Below the pieces are notes generated by a model. It saw only the letters and a program-made list of their open reading frames with translations. It was not told the origin of the DNA and made no database searches. From Arion vulgaris (lineage: Eukaryota > Mollusca > Gastropoda > Stylommatophora > Arionidae), in the NCBI GenBank assembly GCA_020796225.1, contig CM036758.1, positions 70,096,366-70,160,365 of the forward strand: a stretch of DNA of 64,000 nucleotides. The letters are read 5' to 3'. A program made the translations under genes and the position numbers. Shown piece by piece: positions 43,043-53,054 of the stretch. How positions within the stretch are numbered: the stretch's first letter is position 1; every line of letters starts with the position of its first letter.

Positions 43043-43252
43043 GAAATGAAAATCGTGACATATCCTAAAGGACGTAGCCATCAACAACAGTAAACGAGTC
43101 GTTAATTTTCTAAGCACCACTTATACGTTCAGTAGTTTGCCATTGCTTTCTGAACCGCGAGGTCTATTTTTAACCTTTGTAAAATCCCACGGAAACGAAT
43201 TTGCTTCCAAACTTGCCCACCGTGGGGTTTGAACCAGGTACGCTTTTGATTG
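43043..43252 (-). mobile_element. SINE4, head truncated
   Basis: In complement: GTACCTGGTTCAAACCCCAC, GGAAGCAAATTCGTTTCCGT, the core and TAGGATATGTCACGATTTTC. Confidence 0.88.
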
Positions 43253-43384
43253 TACAAAGTTACTCTCTGTAACATCCATAAATTTATTTTTGTATAAAAT
43301 GTTTTTTTGGCTAGTTGCAAAAGTGTATTTGCTTTTCAGTTGTTGTTATACTTATGTAATATAATTTCACAGATGTAATAGCAA

Positions 43385-43640
43385 CGAGAGAAAGAGAATG
43401 TGGAAATGGATCGGACATGTGATACGCATGGAGACTAACTGTCACGAAAAAAGTGCACTGAGATGAACACCAGAGGGTAAACGAAAACGTGGCCGAACAC
43501 AAACTACCTGCAGGAGAACAGTAGAATAGGAAATGAAAGAAGGAAATTACAATTGGAGCACTATACAGAAAACAGTCAAAAACATTGAAGAGTGCGAGTA
43601 TTTATTGCTGCCTTAATCGCCATGGGTGTCCCAGGCTAGA
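43385..43640 (+). mobile_element. LINE-M 3' fragment
   Basis: WKWIGHVIRMETNCHEKSAL, then an in-frame stop, TPEGKRKRGRTQTTCRRTVE and a LIAALIAMGVP-like end. Parallels LINE-M at 55600-55840. Confidence 0.85.
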
Positions 43641-43694
43641 TGGTAAACAGAAAGAATAATAACGTCAATTGATGATGATCTATGCTCGTACACT

Positions 43695-45652
43695 GTCTTA
43701 TTCTTCTTCTTCTTCGAACTCATCATATTGACCATTTGTTAAACCACTCTTTGTTATTTATATGTGATCTGAACCTAAGAGCGATTGTTCGTTGTGTCCT
43801 TTATGCACATACAAGAAGGTCAGCTCATCAGATTTCCGCGACGCTTTTTATTTACTAGGGTAGCTTCTCTTGGCCCCTACTTCAGTCGCCTCTTACGACA
43901 TGCAATGTACTTCAGTCGCCTCTTACGACATGCAATGTACTTCAGTCGCCTCTTACGACATGCAATGTACTTCAGTCGTCTCTTACGGCATGCAATGTAC
44001 TTCAGTCGCCTCTTACGACATGCAATGTACTTCAGTCGCCTCTTACGACATGCAATGTACTTCAGTCGCCTCTTACGGCATGCAATGTACTTCAGTCGCC
44101 TCTTACGACATGCAATGTACTTCAGACGCCTCTTACGACATGCAATGTACTTCAGACGCCTCTTACGACCTGCATTGTACTTCAGACGCCTCTTACGACC
44201 TGCATTGTACTTCAGACGCCTCTTACGACCTGCATTGTACCTCAGTCGCCTCTTACGACCTGCATTGTACTTCAGACGCCTGTACTTCAGTCGCCTCTTA
44301 CGACATACAATGTACTTCAGACGCCTCTTACGACATGCAATGTACTTCAGACGCCTCTTACGACCTGCATTGTACTTCAGACGCCTCTTACGACCTGCAT
44401 TGTACTTCAGTCGCCTCTTACGACATGCAATGTACTTCAGACGCCTCTTACGACATGCAATGTACTTCAGACGCCTCTTACGACCTGCATTGTACTTCAG
44501 ACGCCTCTTACGACATGCATTGTACTTCAGTCGCCTCTTACGACATGCAATGTACTTCAGACGCCTCTTACGACATGCAATGTACTTCAGTCGCCTCTTA
44601 CGACATGCAATGTACTTCAGTCGACTCTTACGACAATCAATGTACTTCAGTCGCCTCTTACGACATGCAATGTACTTCAGTCGCCTCTTACGACATGCAA
44701 TGTACTTCAGACGCCTCTTACGACATGCAATGTACTTCAGACGCCTCTTACGACCTGCATTGTACTTCAGACGCCTCTTACGACCTGCATTGTACTTCAG
44801 TCGCCTCTTACGACATGCAATGTACTTCAGACGCCTCTTACGACCTGCATTGTACTTCAGACGCCTCTTACGACCTGCATTGTACTTCAGTCGCCTCTTA
44901 CGACATGCAATGTACTTCAGACGCCTCTTACGACCTGCATTGTACTTCAGTCGCCTCTTACGACATGCAATGTACTTCAGATGCCTCTTACGACATGCAA
45001 TGTACTTCAGTCGCCTCTTACGACATGCAATGTACTTCAGACGCCTCTTACGACATGCAATGTTCTTCAGTCGCCTCTTACGACATGCAATGTACTTCAG
45101 TCGCCTCTTACGACAATCAATGTACTTCAGTCGCCTCTTACCACATGCAATGTACTTCAGTCGCCTCTTACGACATGCAATGTACTTCAGACGCCTCTTA
45201 CGACATGCAATGTACTTCACTCGCCTCTTACGACCTGCATTGTACTTCAGACGCCTCTTACGACCTGCATTGTACTTCAGTCGCCTCTTACGACATGCAA
45301 TGTACTTCAGACGCCTCTTACGACCTGCATTGTACTTCAGACGCCTCTTACGACCTGCATTGTACTTCAGTCGCCTCTTACGACATGCAATGTACTTCAG
45401 ACGCCTCTTACGACCTGCATTGTACTTCAGTCGCCTCTACGACATGCATGTACTTCAGTCGCCTCTTACGACATGCAATGTACTTCAGATGCCTCTTACG
45501 ACATGCAATGTACTTCAGTCGCCTCTTACGACATGCAATGTACTTCAGACGCCTCTTACGACATGCAATGTACTTCAGACGCCTCTTACGACATGCAATG
45601 TATTTCACAGCGTTAATGTACTTTGCTCCCCTTGCAAGCTCCGGCAACACAC
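43695..45652 (-). mobile_element. SINE3 expanded by an internal 30-bp array
   Basis: In complement the SINE starts near 45652 (CACCCGTGTGTTGCCGGAGC, AAGGGGAGCAAAGTACATTA). The core TGTCGTAAGAGGCGACT is repeated about 57 times, and then the ordinary SINE3 body follows (CCCTAGTAAATAAAAAGCGT, AACGAACAATCGCTCTTAGG, AACAAAGAGTGGTTTAACAA) to a GAAGAAGAAG tail at 43700. A normal SINE3 is about 260 bp. Confidence 0.9.
43882..45602. repeat. 30-bp minisatellite, about 57 units, with 480-bp higher-order repeat
   Basis: Unit CTTCAGTCGCCTCTTACGAC plus ATGCAATGTA. Two main variants differ at linked sites (TCGCC or ACGCC; GACATGCAA or GACCTGCAT). A rare GACAATCAA unit recurs exactly 480 bases apart (44632-44640 and 45112-45120) with similar neighbours, so a 16-unit block was duplicated. 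Since 30 is divisible by three, long open frames exist on both strands. They are not genes. Confidence 0.96.
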
Positions 45653-45745
45653 GGGTGAATATACTGTAAACCAACTATATTTAGCTGTTTCTTCTGCAGA
45701 CTTATTTACCATAAACTTACTATACTTAGCCATTAGTATAAGCTT

Positions 45746-45909
45746 CAGTGGCGGCTCGTGATCCTTTTGTTGGTGGGGCCAGACTAAATTTTCAGGAAAA
45801 TTCATGGTTTTAGATTAGGTTATATTTTAATTTATTAACTAATAAATACACGCTATAAGTTATTTTTAGTGGGGCCGGCCCACTGGCCCTCAATGACGAG
45901 CCGCCACTG
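45746..45909. mobile_element. hAT-like MITE-G with perfect 8-bp TSD
   Basis: 164 bp. ATAAGCTT at 45738-45745 and 45910-45917. Confidence 0.95.
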
Positions 45910-45917
45910 ATAAGCTT

Positions 45918-46054
45918 ATTATTGGTTATTGGTTATTGGTTACTAAACTGACGTCATTGCTCTCCGGGCAGACCCATAGGCGCTCAGTCTCCCAACAGAT
46001 ATAGAAGAGTATGCATACTGATGGTTCCCGTGGCTCGCTGATTAAACACACCTC
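45918..46054 (-). mobile_element. LINE-H 3' end
   Basis: ATTGGTTATTGGTTATTGGT tail, ACTAAACTGACGTCATTGCT, GGCAGACCCATAGG and GGCTCGCTGATTAAACACAC. About 130 bases of 3' UTR only. Confidence 0.85.
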
Positions 46055-46373
46055 CGTTTAACAAAGCTTAAGATCAAAGCTTATTCTTCACTGGCTAAAA
46101 CACATTATGCAAAATAACATATTTTAGTTGTTCAAGGAATCGACTAAGAGCATCCGCTTAAAATCTCATCTGAAAGTCAAATAAGTGAAAATATCAAATT
46201 TCCAAGAAACTAATGACTTTCAGATCATGCATATGTAAAAGAGGAAACAATTAAAATAAAATATTTGAACCCATAACGAAACCTTTGTTGAAAAGTTATT
46301 AGCTATGCTATATGTTAATTCTGATGGCCTACCTATGATCATTCAGATCTCAATGATTGATTTTTCTTTCTCT
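46055..46373. other. No recognised feature
   Basis: AT-rich spacer between a LINE-H 3' end and a SINE3. Confidence 0.45.
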
Positions 46374-46622
46374 ACGAACACTTTACGTCGACCACTTATT
46401 AAACCACTCTTTGTAATTTGTATGTGATCTGAGCCTAAGAGCGATTGTACGTTGTGCCAGTTTTACGCCTACAAATAGGCCAGCACATCTGATTTCTGCC
46501 TTTCTTTTATTTACTAGGTAGCATCCTAGATCCTACATCAGTCGCCTCCTACGACATGCTATGTAGGTCGCAGTGGTACTGTTCTTTGCTTTCCTTTGGG
46601 CCCCGGCACTACATGGACGAGT
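46374..46622 (-). mobile_element. SINE3
   Basis: CCACTCTTTGTAATTTGTAT, CCTAAGAGCGATTGTACGTT, TTTTATTTACTAGG, CAGTCGCCTCCTACGACATG and GTGGTACTGTTCTTTGCTTT in order. The tail has decayed. Confidence 0.88.
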
Positions 46623-46754
46623 TAACGTCCCCTGTTTATATTATTTACTTAATTCGTACTAAAATTTCAGTAAACCATACATACATTGCTCATGCCCCGC
46701 CGCTGTGTTAACCCATTCGTCTTTATGGGCCGATATATTGCATCTCAGTACTTT

Positions 46755-47310
46755 TGGTTATTAGTTATTGGTTATTAGTTATTGGTTATTAGTTATTGGT
46801 TATTAGTTATTGGTTATTAGTTAGTAATTATTGGTTATTATTTATTAGTTATTAGTTATTGGTTATTGGTTATTAGTTATTCGTTTATTAGTTATTGGTT
46901 ATTGGTTATTAGTTATTAGTTATTAGTTTATTAGTTTATTAGTTATTGACTATTGGTTATTAGTTATTAGTTTATTAGTTATTGACTATTGGTTATTAGT
47001 TATTAGTTTATTAGTTATTGACTATTGGTTATTAGTTATTAGTTTATTAGTTATTGGTTATTGGTTATTAGTTATTAGTTATTAGTTATTGGTTATTAGT
47101 TATTAGTTATTAGTTATTGGTTATTGGTTATTGGTTATTGGTTATTGGTTATTAGTTAGGTTATTGATATTGGTTATTAGTTATTGGCTATTGGTTATTG
47201 GTTATTGGTTGTTATTGGTTATTAGTTATTGCATTGGTTATTGGTTATTGGTTATTGGTTATATTATGTAGTTATTGGATATTGTATTAGTTATTGCTAT
47301 TGGTTATTGT
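46755..47310. repeat. Heptamer array (ATTGGTT/ATTAGTT)n at a LINE-H 3' end
   Basis: About 555 bases of mixed ATTGGTT and ATTAGTT units with several longer internal repeats (TTATTAGTTATTGACTATTG). It directly adjoins the LINE-H 3' UTR at 47311, whose normal tail is one to three such units. Confidence 0.93.
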
Positions 47311-47560
47311 TTGGTTTCTAAACTTACATCATTGCACTCTGAGCAGATACATAGGTCTCAGTCTCCCAAATCGAAGATATTGAAGAGTATGCATACGACG
47401 GTTCCTGTCACTCGCTGATTAAACCTTTCACTCTTGCCCTCAAGCATCAAGTTCTACCTGTACAACGGTAACTCCCAAAATGCTTAAATCGGTGGATTGA
47501 TTCAATATCTATTTTAGTGTCCTCATCCAAAAGACAGTCGCGAAGAGACCGAAGAACTTT
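47311..47560 (-). mobile_element. LINE-H 3' region
   Basis: TTTCTAAACTTACATCATTG, CACTCTGAGCAGATACATAG and TTTTAGTGTCCTCATCCAAA match 3345-3575. 5'-truncated within the DEDTKID codons. Confidence 0.85.
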
Positions 47561-47831
47561 TAAGATGACGCACAGTCAGTATACTGACATTGAGAGAGCG
47601 GATTGCACTAGCGGGCAATGCTACGATTGAGAATGTGTCTTCTATGAGCATAAGAGACATCATCAACGCTCTAAGAGAAAACATAAGCTCTGAAGAACGA
47701 AGAAAATAAAGGGTATTCTCTATCTCGGTTGCGCAAGTTATGCGCACCGATAGGTGCGGCAAGACGGAAACCACAAGAGAAACCCCAGCAAGTACATCAA
47801 TCAACACAGCATGGGAGTTGTTAGTCTTTAC
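47561..47831. other. Unidentified sequence
   Basis: The minus strand reads KTNNSHAVLIDVLAG and LPHLSVRITCATEIENTLYF without a domain that I recognise. Possibly the rest of an unlisted element. Confidence 0.4.
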
Positions 47832-48189
47832 CATAGGTTCTCAAACTTTTTCGGGTCACCGCTCACTTTGCAAGACACACATTTTGTAACGTCCCCCAAT
47901 CCCTTTATAACAGTTTTCCGCCTTCAAGCAGTTTGATATTTTCCAAGTAAATAACAATTAATGAAACACGTTAAAGTATTGAAAAAGTAATGAGCAATAT
48001 GTGCTTCATCTTGAACACAGTTTTTCATTCGCAAAATCACGAAAATAAATAATTTTTATATTTATATATTTAATTTCTTCTATAAGGAACCACCGATCGC
48101 CTGAACGCACCTCCCCTTTCCTATGCTTCTGTGAGAAGGCTTCAGCTTCCACTGGTGGGGGCGGTACAACCCACTTTGTGAACTTATAG
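47832..48189. mobile_element. hAT-like non-autonomous element (GGTTCTCAAACTTTTT type)
   Basis: The left end CATAGGTTCTCAAACTTTTT with GGGTCACCGCTCACTTTGC resembles the common hAT terminus CAGTGGTTCTCAAAC. The right side has GGTGGGGGCGGTACAACCCA and CTTTGTGAACTTATAG as a degraded inverted partner. Duplication not clean. Confidence 0.6.
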
Positions 48190-48358
48190 TCTACACTGAA
48201 ATACATCCTTGGGAGAAGATCGGAGCAAAATATGGATATGTCTGATGTGTGATGAAGATGATCATCAGATGTTCAGAGAATATACTGCCTCATTCACTAA
48301 ACATTGCATTATAAGTGCTCGGGAGACTAAAACAATTACATAGTGAAAGGGTTAATAC

Positions 48359-48524
48359 CAGTGGCGGCTCGTGACTATTTTTGCTGGTGGGGCCAGGCAA
48401 ATATTTTTGGAAAAATCATGGATTTGGGGTGTTATTTTTTTAATTTATAAAATAATAAATACATGTTACACATTATTTTTGGTGGGGCCCGGCTCCATTG
48501 GCCCTTAATGGCGAGCCGCCTCTG
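48359..48524. mobile_element. hAT-like MITE-G
   Basis: 166 bp. Duplication GTTAATAC/ATTAATAC at 48351-48358 and 48525-48532. Confidence 0.92.
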
Positions 48525-48532
48525 ATTAATAC

Positions 48533-49215
48533 CAACACAGAAAAATAATCCATACCTTGATATGTGATCAACTCGTGCAAGCTGTAAACTACGTCTTGGA
48601 TTGTAGTGAACGCAAAGGAATAGCGAGCACTAAGCTCTCAAAAATATTTTGACACCTGCTCATATCGAACGTAACACAATAAGGTAGCTATGTTTGTTAT
48701 GTCTCTGCTTTCGTTCAGCCGCAAAGTGAAATAGGATGGAACGCATATTCTTTCTAATAACTGTTCCTTGACGTTTACTGACAAAACGTTGATTCGCGTC
48801 TCAATTGTTTTATTTGACTAAAGGTCTTTGGCAGCTTTCTCGTTGATTCAACAGAAACCATGATTTTTACAGCTGGCAACTCAATTCTATAACTATTGTG
48901 TACGGTTTTTTCAGTTTTTTTTATAAATTAGTTGAGTAATTTAAAACAGTTTTCTAACTGTATTTTTATAGTTGCAACCAGTATCAGTTTTGTTTACAAT
49001 TATCTTACTGTCATAAAGCTCTTATTACTTTTGAATAAACTTGTTTCCATTTTTATCATATTCTTTTGTTTTGTATCGAGATTTATTGCAATGTAAAACA
49101 AAACTCATGAGGGATTGAAAACAGAAAAAATTATTATTACAAATAGGGTCAACTACATAAAAGAATGAATGGTCAACTACAAGTAAAACACAAAGTATTG
49201 CAGTTTTACCAATTC
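48533..49215. other. No recognised feature
   Basis: AT-rich. 49180-49215 (CAAAGTATTGCAGTTTTAC) looks like the edge of a repeat U in reverse. Confidence 0.45.
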
Positions 49216-49297
49216 AGTCATCATCATCATCAAATAGCTTGTCCTGAGTAGAACTTTGCCACCCCAACAGTCCTCCAGTTTCGTGGTCCTGTTGGAC
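49216..49297 (-). mobile_element. LINE-O 3'-terminal scrap
   Basis: TCATCATCATCATCAAATAG then CTTGTCCTGAGTAGAACTTT, as at 52750. Ends where LINE-N begins. Confidence 0.65.
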
Positions 49298-49580
49298 AAT
49301 ATCATCATCATCAGCTGCCGTGCTGGCTGGAGTAGGCGATCGTGGATCTCCACAAATCTCTGTCTCTGGTGTTTGCTATTATCTAAGATATTGACACTCT
49401 TTCGTGCCATGAAGTCAGGCCATCCAAAATTTTCTCTCTCTGTCTTCCTCTGTCTTGTCTCCCCTCAATTTTACCAGTTGTTTCAATGTGATCTAAACCT
49501 CCCTTTCTCATCACATTCCCGAAAAATGATGACTGTCTCTTTCTTATATTGATGATAAACTTTCTCTGTATCTTGTTGGA
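49298..49580 (-). mobile_element. LINE-N 3' end
   Basis: TGCTGGCTGGAGTAGGCGAT, CTCCACAAATCTCTGTCTCT and GAAAAATGATGACTGTCTCT in the same order as 56800-57040. Confidence 0.88.
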
Positions 49581-49910
49581 TAATATATCACAACACCATA
49601 CATATCTACTGGACCTGTAGGAGCCTACACATCAAGTTAATCAACATATATTCCATGACATAGCGGGGACATATGTAAAGATAACTGGGGAAAAACTGTT
49701 ACTGTGAACAGGAGGCATTCCCTCATCATTATTATCAGTACATTTAAGTTTCAAAATGAGCTAACAATCCTATCATCTCTCTCTGCCTCTCTCTTACTCT
49801 CTCTCATTCTCTCCTCTCTCTCTCTCTCTCTAACCAGTGGCGTTCTTAGCGCGCGTCTAGTGCAGCAGCAAATACACGCCCTTCTTCTCTATTTTTAGTC
49901 GTCGCTTGTA

Positions 49911-50165
49911 CAGGGTGTTCAAGATAAAAGTAGCCCGGTCAAGTGAACCAATCTGGCATATGTTTCTGACAATGAAATGGTTCAATTATGACGTAGTACA
50001 TGTCAAATGATGAAGTCTTTTTGGGAGCTGTGTAATTAAGATGCGGGAAGGGAGCGATGAACAATGGTGACAAAGAACCGGTTTTAATAGTAAATAGACA
50101 GAACGCAATGCATACCTGACAACTTTTGATTTGTCGATGGGAATGCTTTTATCTTGAAAACCCTG
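49911..50165. mobile_element. Mariner-like MITE-J, intact
   Basis: Termini CAGGGTGTTCAAGATAAAAG and inverted CAGGGTTTTCAAGATAAAAG, flanked by TA on both sides. 255 bp, non-coding. Confidence 0.9.
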
Positions 50166-50613
50166 TATTATCGAATGAACAAACTGTGATTTATTTATTT
50201 CAGTTCCTGTTCTACTAACCTCCTCCAGGTTGTTTTGGAGTGTTGGCGTTTTTCTGTATCCTCTAGTGTCCATCTCAGTGCAGTTTTTGTGACACATTTA
50301 GTTTCCATGTGTATCCCACGTCCGATCCATCTCCAGCGTCTCTTTCAGATAATGGTGTTATATTCTTTTGCTGATACGGTGTAAGCAGATCTTGGCTTAG
50401 GTATAATTTTTTACCAGAACATGTGTAAGATCTTTCGCATACAAGTTCTATGGAAGGTGAAAGGTTTAGAAATGTTCTTTCATTCTCTAGCGTTCTGATC
50501 CATATAGCAAAGTTGATAGGTTACAACTGCGTTAAATATTAATCTTTGTTCTGATGCTGCACTGGGTTGATTTTTGGACCATGACAAGAATCATAAATGT
50601 TCTTCGTGGCTTA

Positions 50614-50875
50614 CGTCTTCTTCTTCTTCTAACGCTCCATATCGACCACTTGCCAACCACTCTGTGTGATTTGTATGTGCTCTGAGCCTAAGAGCGATTG
50701 TACGTTGTGTCAGTTATGCGCCTACAAATAGACCAGTCCATCTAATTGATGCGATGCTTTTTATTTACTAGGGCAGCTTCCCTACGTCCTACATCAGTCG
50801 CCTCTTACGACATGCCATGTAGGTCGCAGTGGTACTATTCTTTGCTTCCCTTGCGGGTCCCAAAACCACACGGGC
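50614..50875 (-). mobile_element. SINE3, complete
   Basis: In complement it starts CGCCCGTGTGGTTTTGGGAC and has AAAGAATAGTACCACTGCGA, CATGTCGTAAGAGGCGACTG, CCCTAGTAAATAAAAAGCAT, CGTACAATCGCTCTTAGGCT and a GAAGAAGAAGAAG tail. A decayed duplication (TGGCTTAC/TGCCTTAC) borders it. Best reference copy of SINE3. Confidence 0.92.
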
Positions 50876-51345
50876 GCTTGCCTTACTAAATCTTCTTCTA
50901 ATGTCAGATCCAGCTTTTCCTTCCGATCCAGCCAGTGATACATCCTAAGACTCAGCTAACATGTTGTTTAGTAACATTCAATGCGATTGTATTTATCTTA
51001 TTTTTCCCCTAGATCGTCTCAGCCAATTACTCACCGAGTTGTATTCTTCTGGTGATCTAACTATTATTACGACAAGATCAATGAAATCACTAGCTTTAAT
51101 GTGTGCAGTCACGCAAAACTTTCATGCATCTTTTATTCCGTCGGTTCAGGTATTTAGCCTCTGTCTAGTTCGCATCCTTTGATATTCTGCCTAGTTGCCA
51201 GTTATCTGGTGTGTTTCAGTCGTCTGCGATCATGGACGACAGTTCTGCTTTGATGTCTGGTCACTTGCATTATAAATACAATGTCCCGTTTCCTTTTCAG
51301 ATCTGAGGGTATAACATGCCTGCCATTTCATATTTCTAGACCCTA

Positions 51346-51450
51346 GTGTGCAGGAAGTAGGAGGGTAAATTTCTTTCCTCACGTGGGGAACGTCGAGTGT
51401 GGGATTGAACACATAACTCTCGAGTCCGATTCGATAGATTGAGCCGAGTG
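51346..51450 (-). mobile_element. SINE9, partial
   Basis: In complement: GAGTTATGTGTTCAATCCCA, CACTCGACGTTCCCCACGTG, AGGAAAGAAATTTACCCTCC, TACTTCCTGCACAC. Confidence 0.75.
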
Positions 51451-51459
51451 AAATCAAAA

Positions 51460-51610
51460 GGTGGGACTTAGAGATAACAGAGGCGACGAAAAACAGTGTT
51501 TAGAAAGCACACACAAAAGCCAGTTGTAGAAATCACTTCTTAACCTGAAGCTGTGAGGTAAAACATAATAAGAGAAATAAAAGTAAAGAAAACTATACTA
51601 TCTCACTCAT
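51460..51610 (+). mobile_element. LINE-G 3' end
   Basis: GTGGGACTTAGAGATAACAG parallels GTGGACCCCATAGATAACAG at 27942, and the AAACATAATAAGAGAAATAA end parallels 28034. Low-similarity copy. Confidence 0.5.
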
Positions 51611-51628
51611 TCTATTCAGCATATATAT

Positions 51629-51780
51629 CATGGTATAGTTCAGTGCAAGTCTGGCTTCTTTCCAAGTGTAGGTAGATAATTCCCATACACCTGACCTCTA
51701 CAGTGCACTTTACAACATAATTATACATTGCATTGTGCTGAAGGGCAAGAGTTCAATCTCTGCTGAATTGTAGAAAATAA
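51629..51780 (+). mobile_element. Possible SINE9-like copy
   Basis: CATGGTATAGTTCAGTGCAA (A-box-like) and AAGAGTTCAATCTCTGCTGA (B-box-like) with AATTGTAGAAAATAAAG end. Confidence 0.4.
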
Positions 51781-51864
51781 AGAAGTGAATGCACTTTAAA
51801 ATAGTCATTTCTTTATTTTATAAATAATGTTCTGTCTTGTCAGTAGATCTCATATTTTATATTG

Positions 51865-52130
51865 TACTGTCTCCATGGCGATCAGTGGATAATTCCTTGC
51901 TTTGCGCGAGTCAAAAGTCGTGGATTCGAATCCGGATTGCGTCGTTCTGTTCACGAGTGCATTTTTTCCAGAGACCCCTAGGAATTTTGCTGGAGCTGCG
52001 TAGTTTGCGCTTTGTGCAATACTCTCGGCAGGTGGCGGGCCATTTCCGTGGAGAGGGACCGAGCCGTATGGGGTCAAAACGAGTGCAAGGGAGTCAATAC
52101 TTTGGCTTTAAAACGGCTTTAAAAGCGGCT
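51865..52130 (+). mobile_element. SINE7, complete
   Basis: CTGTCTCCATGGCGATCAGT head, GTGGATTCGAATCCGGATTG (B-box), TCTGTTCACGAGTGCATTTT, TCGGCAGGTGGCGGGCCATT and AGTGCAAGGGAGTCAATAC. Confidence 0.88.
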
Positions 52131-52744
52131 TATCATTTTGGAATGTGATATCTTCTAGCAAGCAAATTGACTTCAGATAAATCAAATTTTGAAAACCGCG
52201 GACAAAAAAGTATCAAATTACAATAATGGAATTAGGCTAAAGAACAAAGTAAATATCTAGTCACGTTTCACAAAGTTTGTTCTTCTTAAAAAAAAAAAAA
52301 CAGGACTTGGTTAGATTTGTCACATTCAGTGCGTCTCATGTTGTTCTTTTTATTGTTGTCTTCCGTATTGAATTTAATATATAATTTAGTTATTCTATCA
52401 TTTGTTGTTTCTTATTTGTCTTCCTTGTTGTATTTTTAAATATGTACTGTACTTTTATAAATGTTGTTTCTTGTTGTCTTCTGTGTTGTATTTTTAATAA
52501 TGTTTAGTTTTAGTTTAGTTTAGTCGTCGGATCACCATCACTGCACGTCGAACAAATTAGTCCATGAGTGCTCCGATCTCTCCTCAGTATGTCCATCAGC
52601 GTGTGGCGACTAACGACACCGGTTCTTTGTTGGTTTATAATTCTTCTTTGTCTGCCAGCATAGCGTTCTTGTCGAGCTACACCACACTTAACTTTGAGTT
52701 CTTGCAGTCTTGTTAGTGTTGTAGATTCACCGCTATTTTAAAAT
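52131..52744. other. No recognised feature
   Basis: AT-rich. 52510-52625 weakly resembles the complement of the SINE6 3' part (GAGTGCTCCGATCTCTCCTC). Confidence 0.4.
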
Positions 52745-53040
52745 ATATCATCATCAAATAGCTTGTCTTGAGCAGAATTTTGCCACTTTAACTGTCCTTC
52801 GGAATTTCTCTTTCAGCCTTTGCAGTCGTCATGCTCAAACCAGTTACATCATGAGCACATCTTCTCCGTGGTTTTCCTCTTCTCCTCTTTGCCAGGATGT
52901 CTCCTTCCATGAGGGTCTTCTACAGCCCTTCGTGTCTCTTTATATGTCCACAATACTTCAATTTTCTCATTCTTATTGACAGCATGAGCCAGTTTTCTTT
53001 GATTTTGATTTCATTCTGGATAGATCTCTTAATAAAGATA
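52745..53040 (-). mobile_element. LINE-O-like 3' fragment
   Basis: Complement: KIEVLWTYKETRRAVEDPHG, a GDILAKRRRGKPRRRCAHDV-like stretch, and the CTGCTCAAGACAAGCTATTT end. Confidence 0.7.
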
Positions 53041-53054
53041 GCATACTTTTATCC

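Larger units (their letters stand above)
49829..51180 (-). mobile_element. LINE-M fragment holding MITE-J and SINE3
   Basis: 49829-49908, 50168-50613 and 50876-51180 run on as minus-strand LINE-M (compare 26755-27690). The complement contains WRWIGRGIHMETKCVTKTALR, then TNTRGYRKTPTLQNNLEEV, and further upstream RT sequence. The first gap is MITE-J and the second SINE3. Confidence 0.75.

Noticed and set aside
43882..45602. Regular 30-bp repeats as a CRISPR array
   Set aside because: Units are contiguous with no spacers, and the context is eukaryotic SINE sequence.
43785..45761. 658- and 599-codon open frames with YFRRLLRHAM and [10 protein letters not shown] repeats
   Set aside because: They exist only because the 30-bp satellite unit lacks stops and is divisible by three. 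Both strands are open, and the array sits within a SINE.
51868..51935. Genuine tRNA genes at A-box and B-box pairs (also 10072, 34050, 57976, 58330)
   Set aside because: Anticodon and acceptor stems do not form convincingly, the sequences continue into SINE bodies, and several have target-site duplications.
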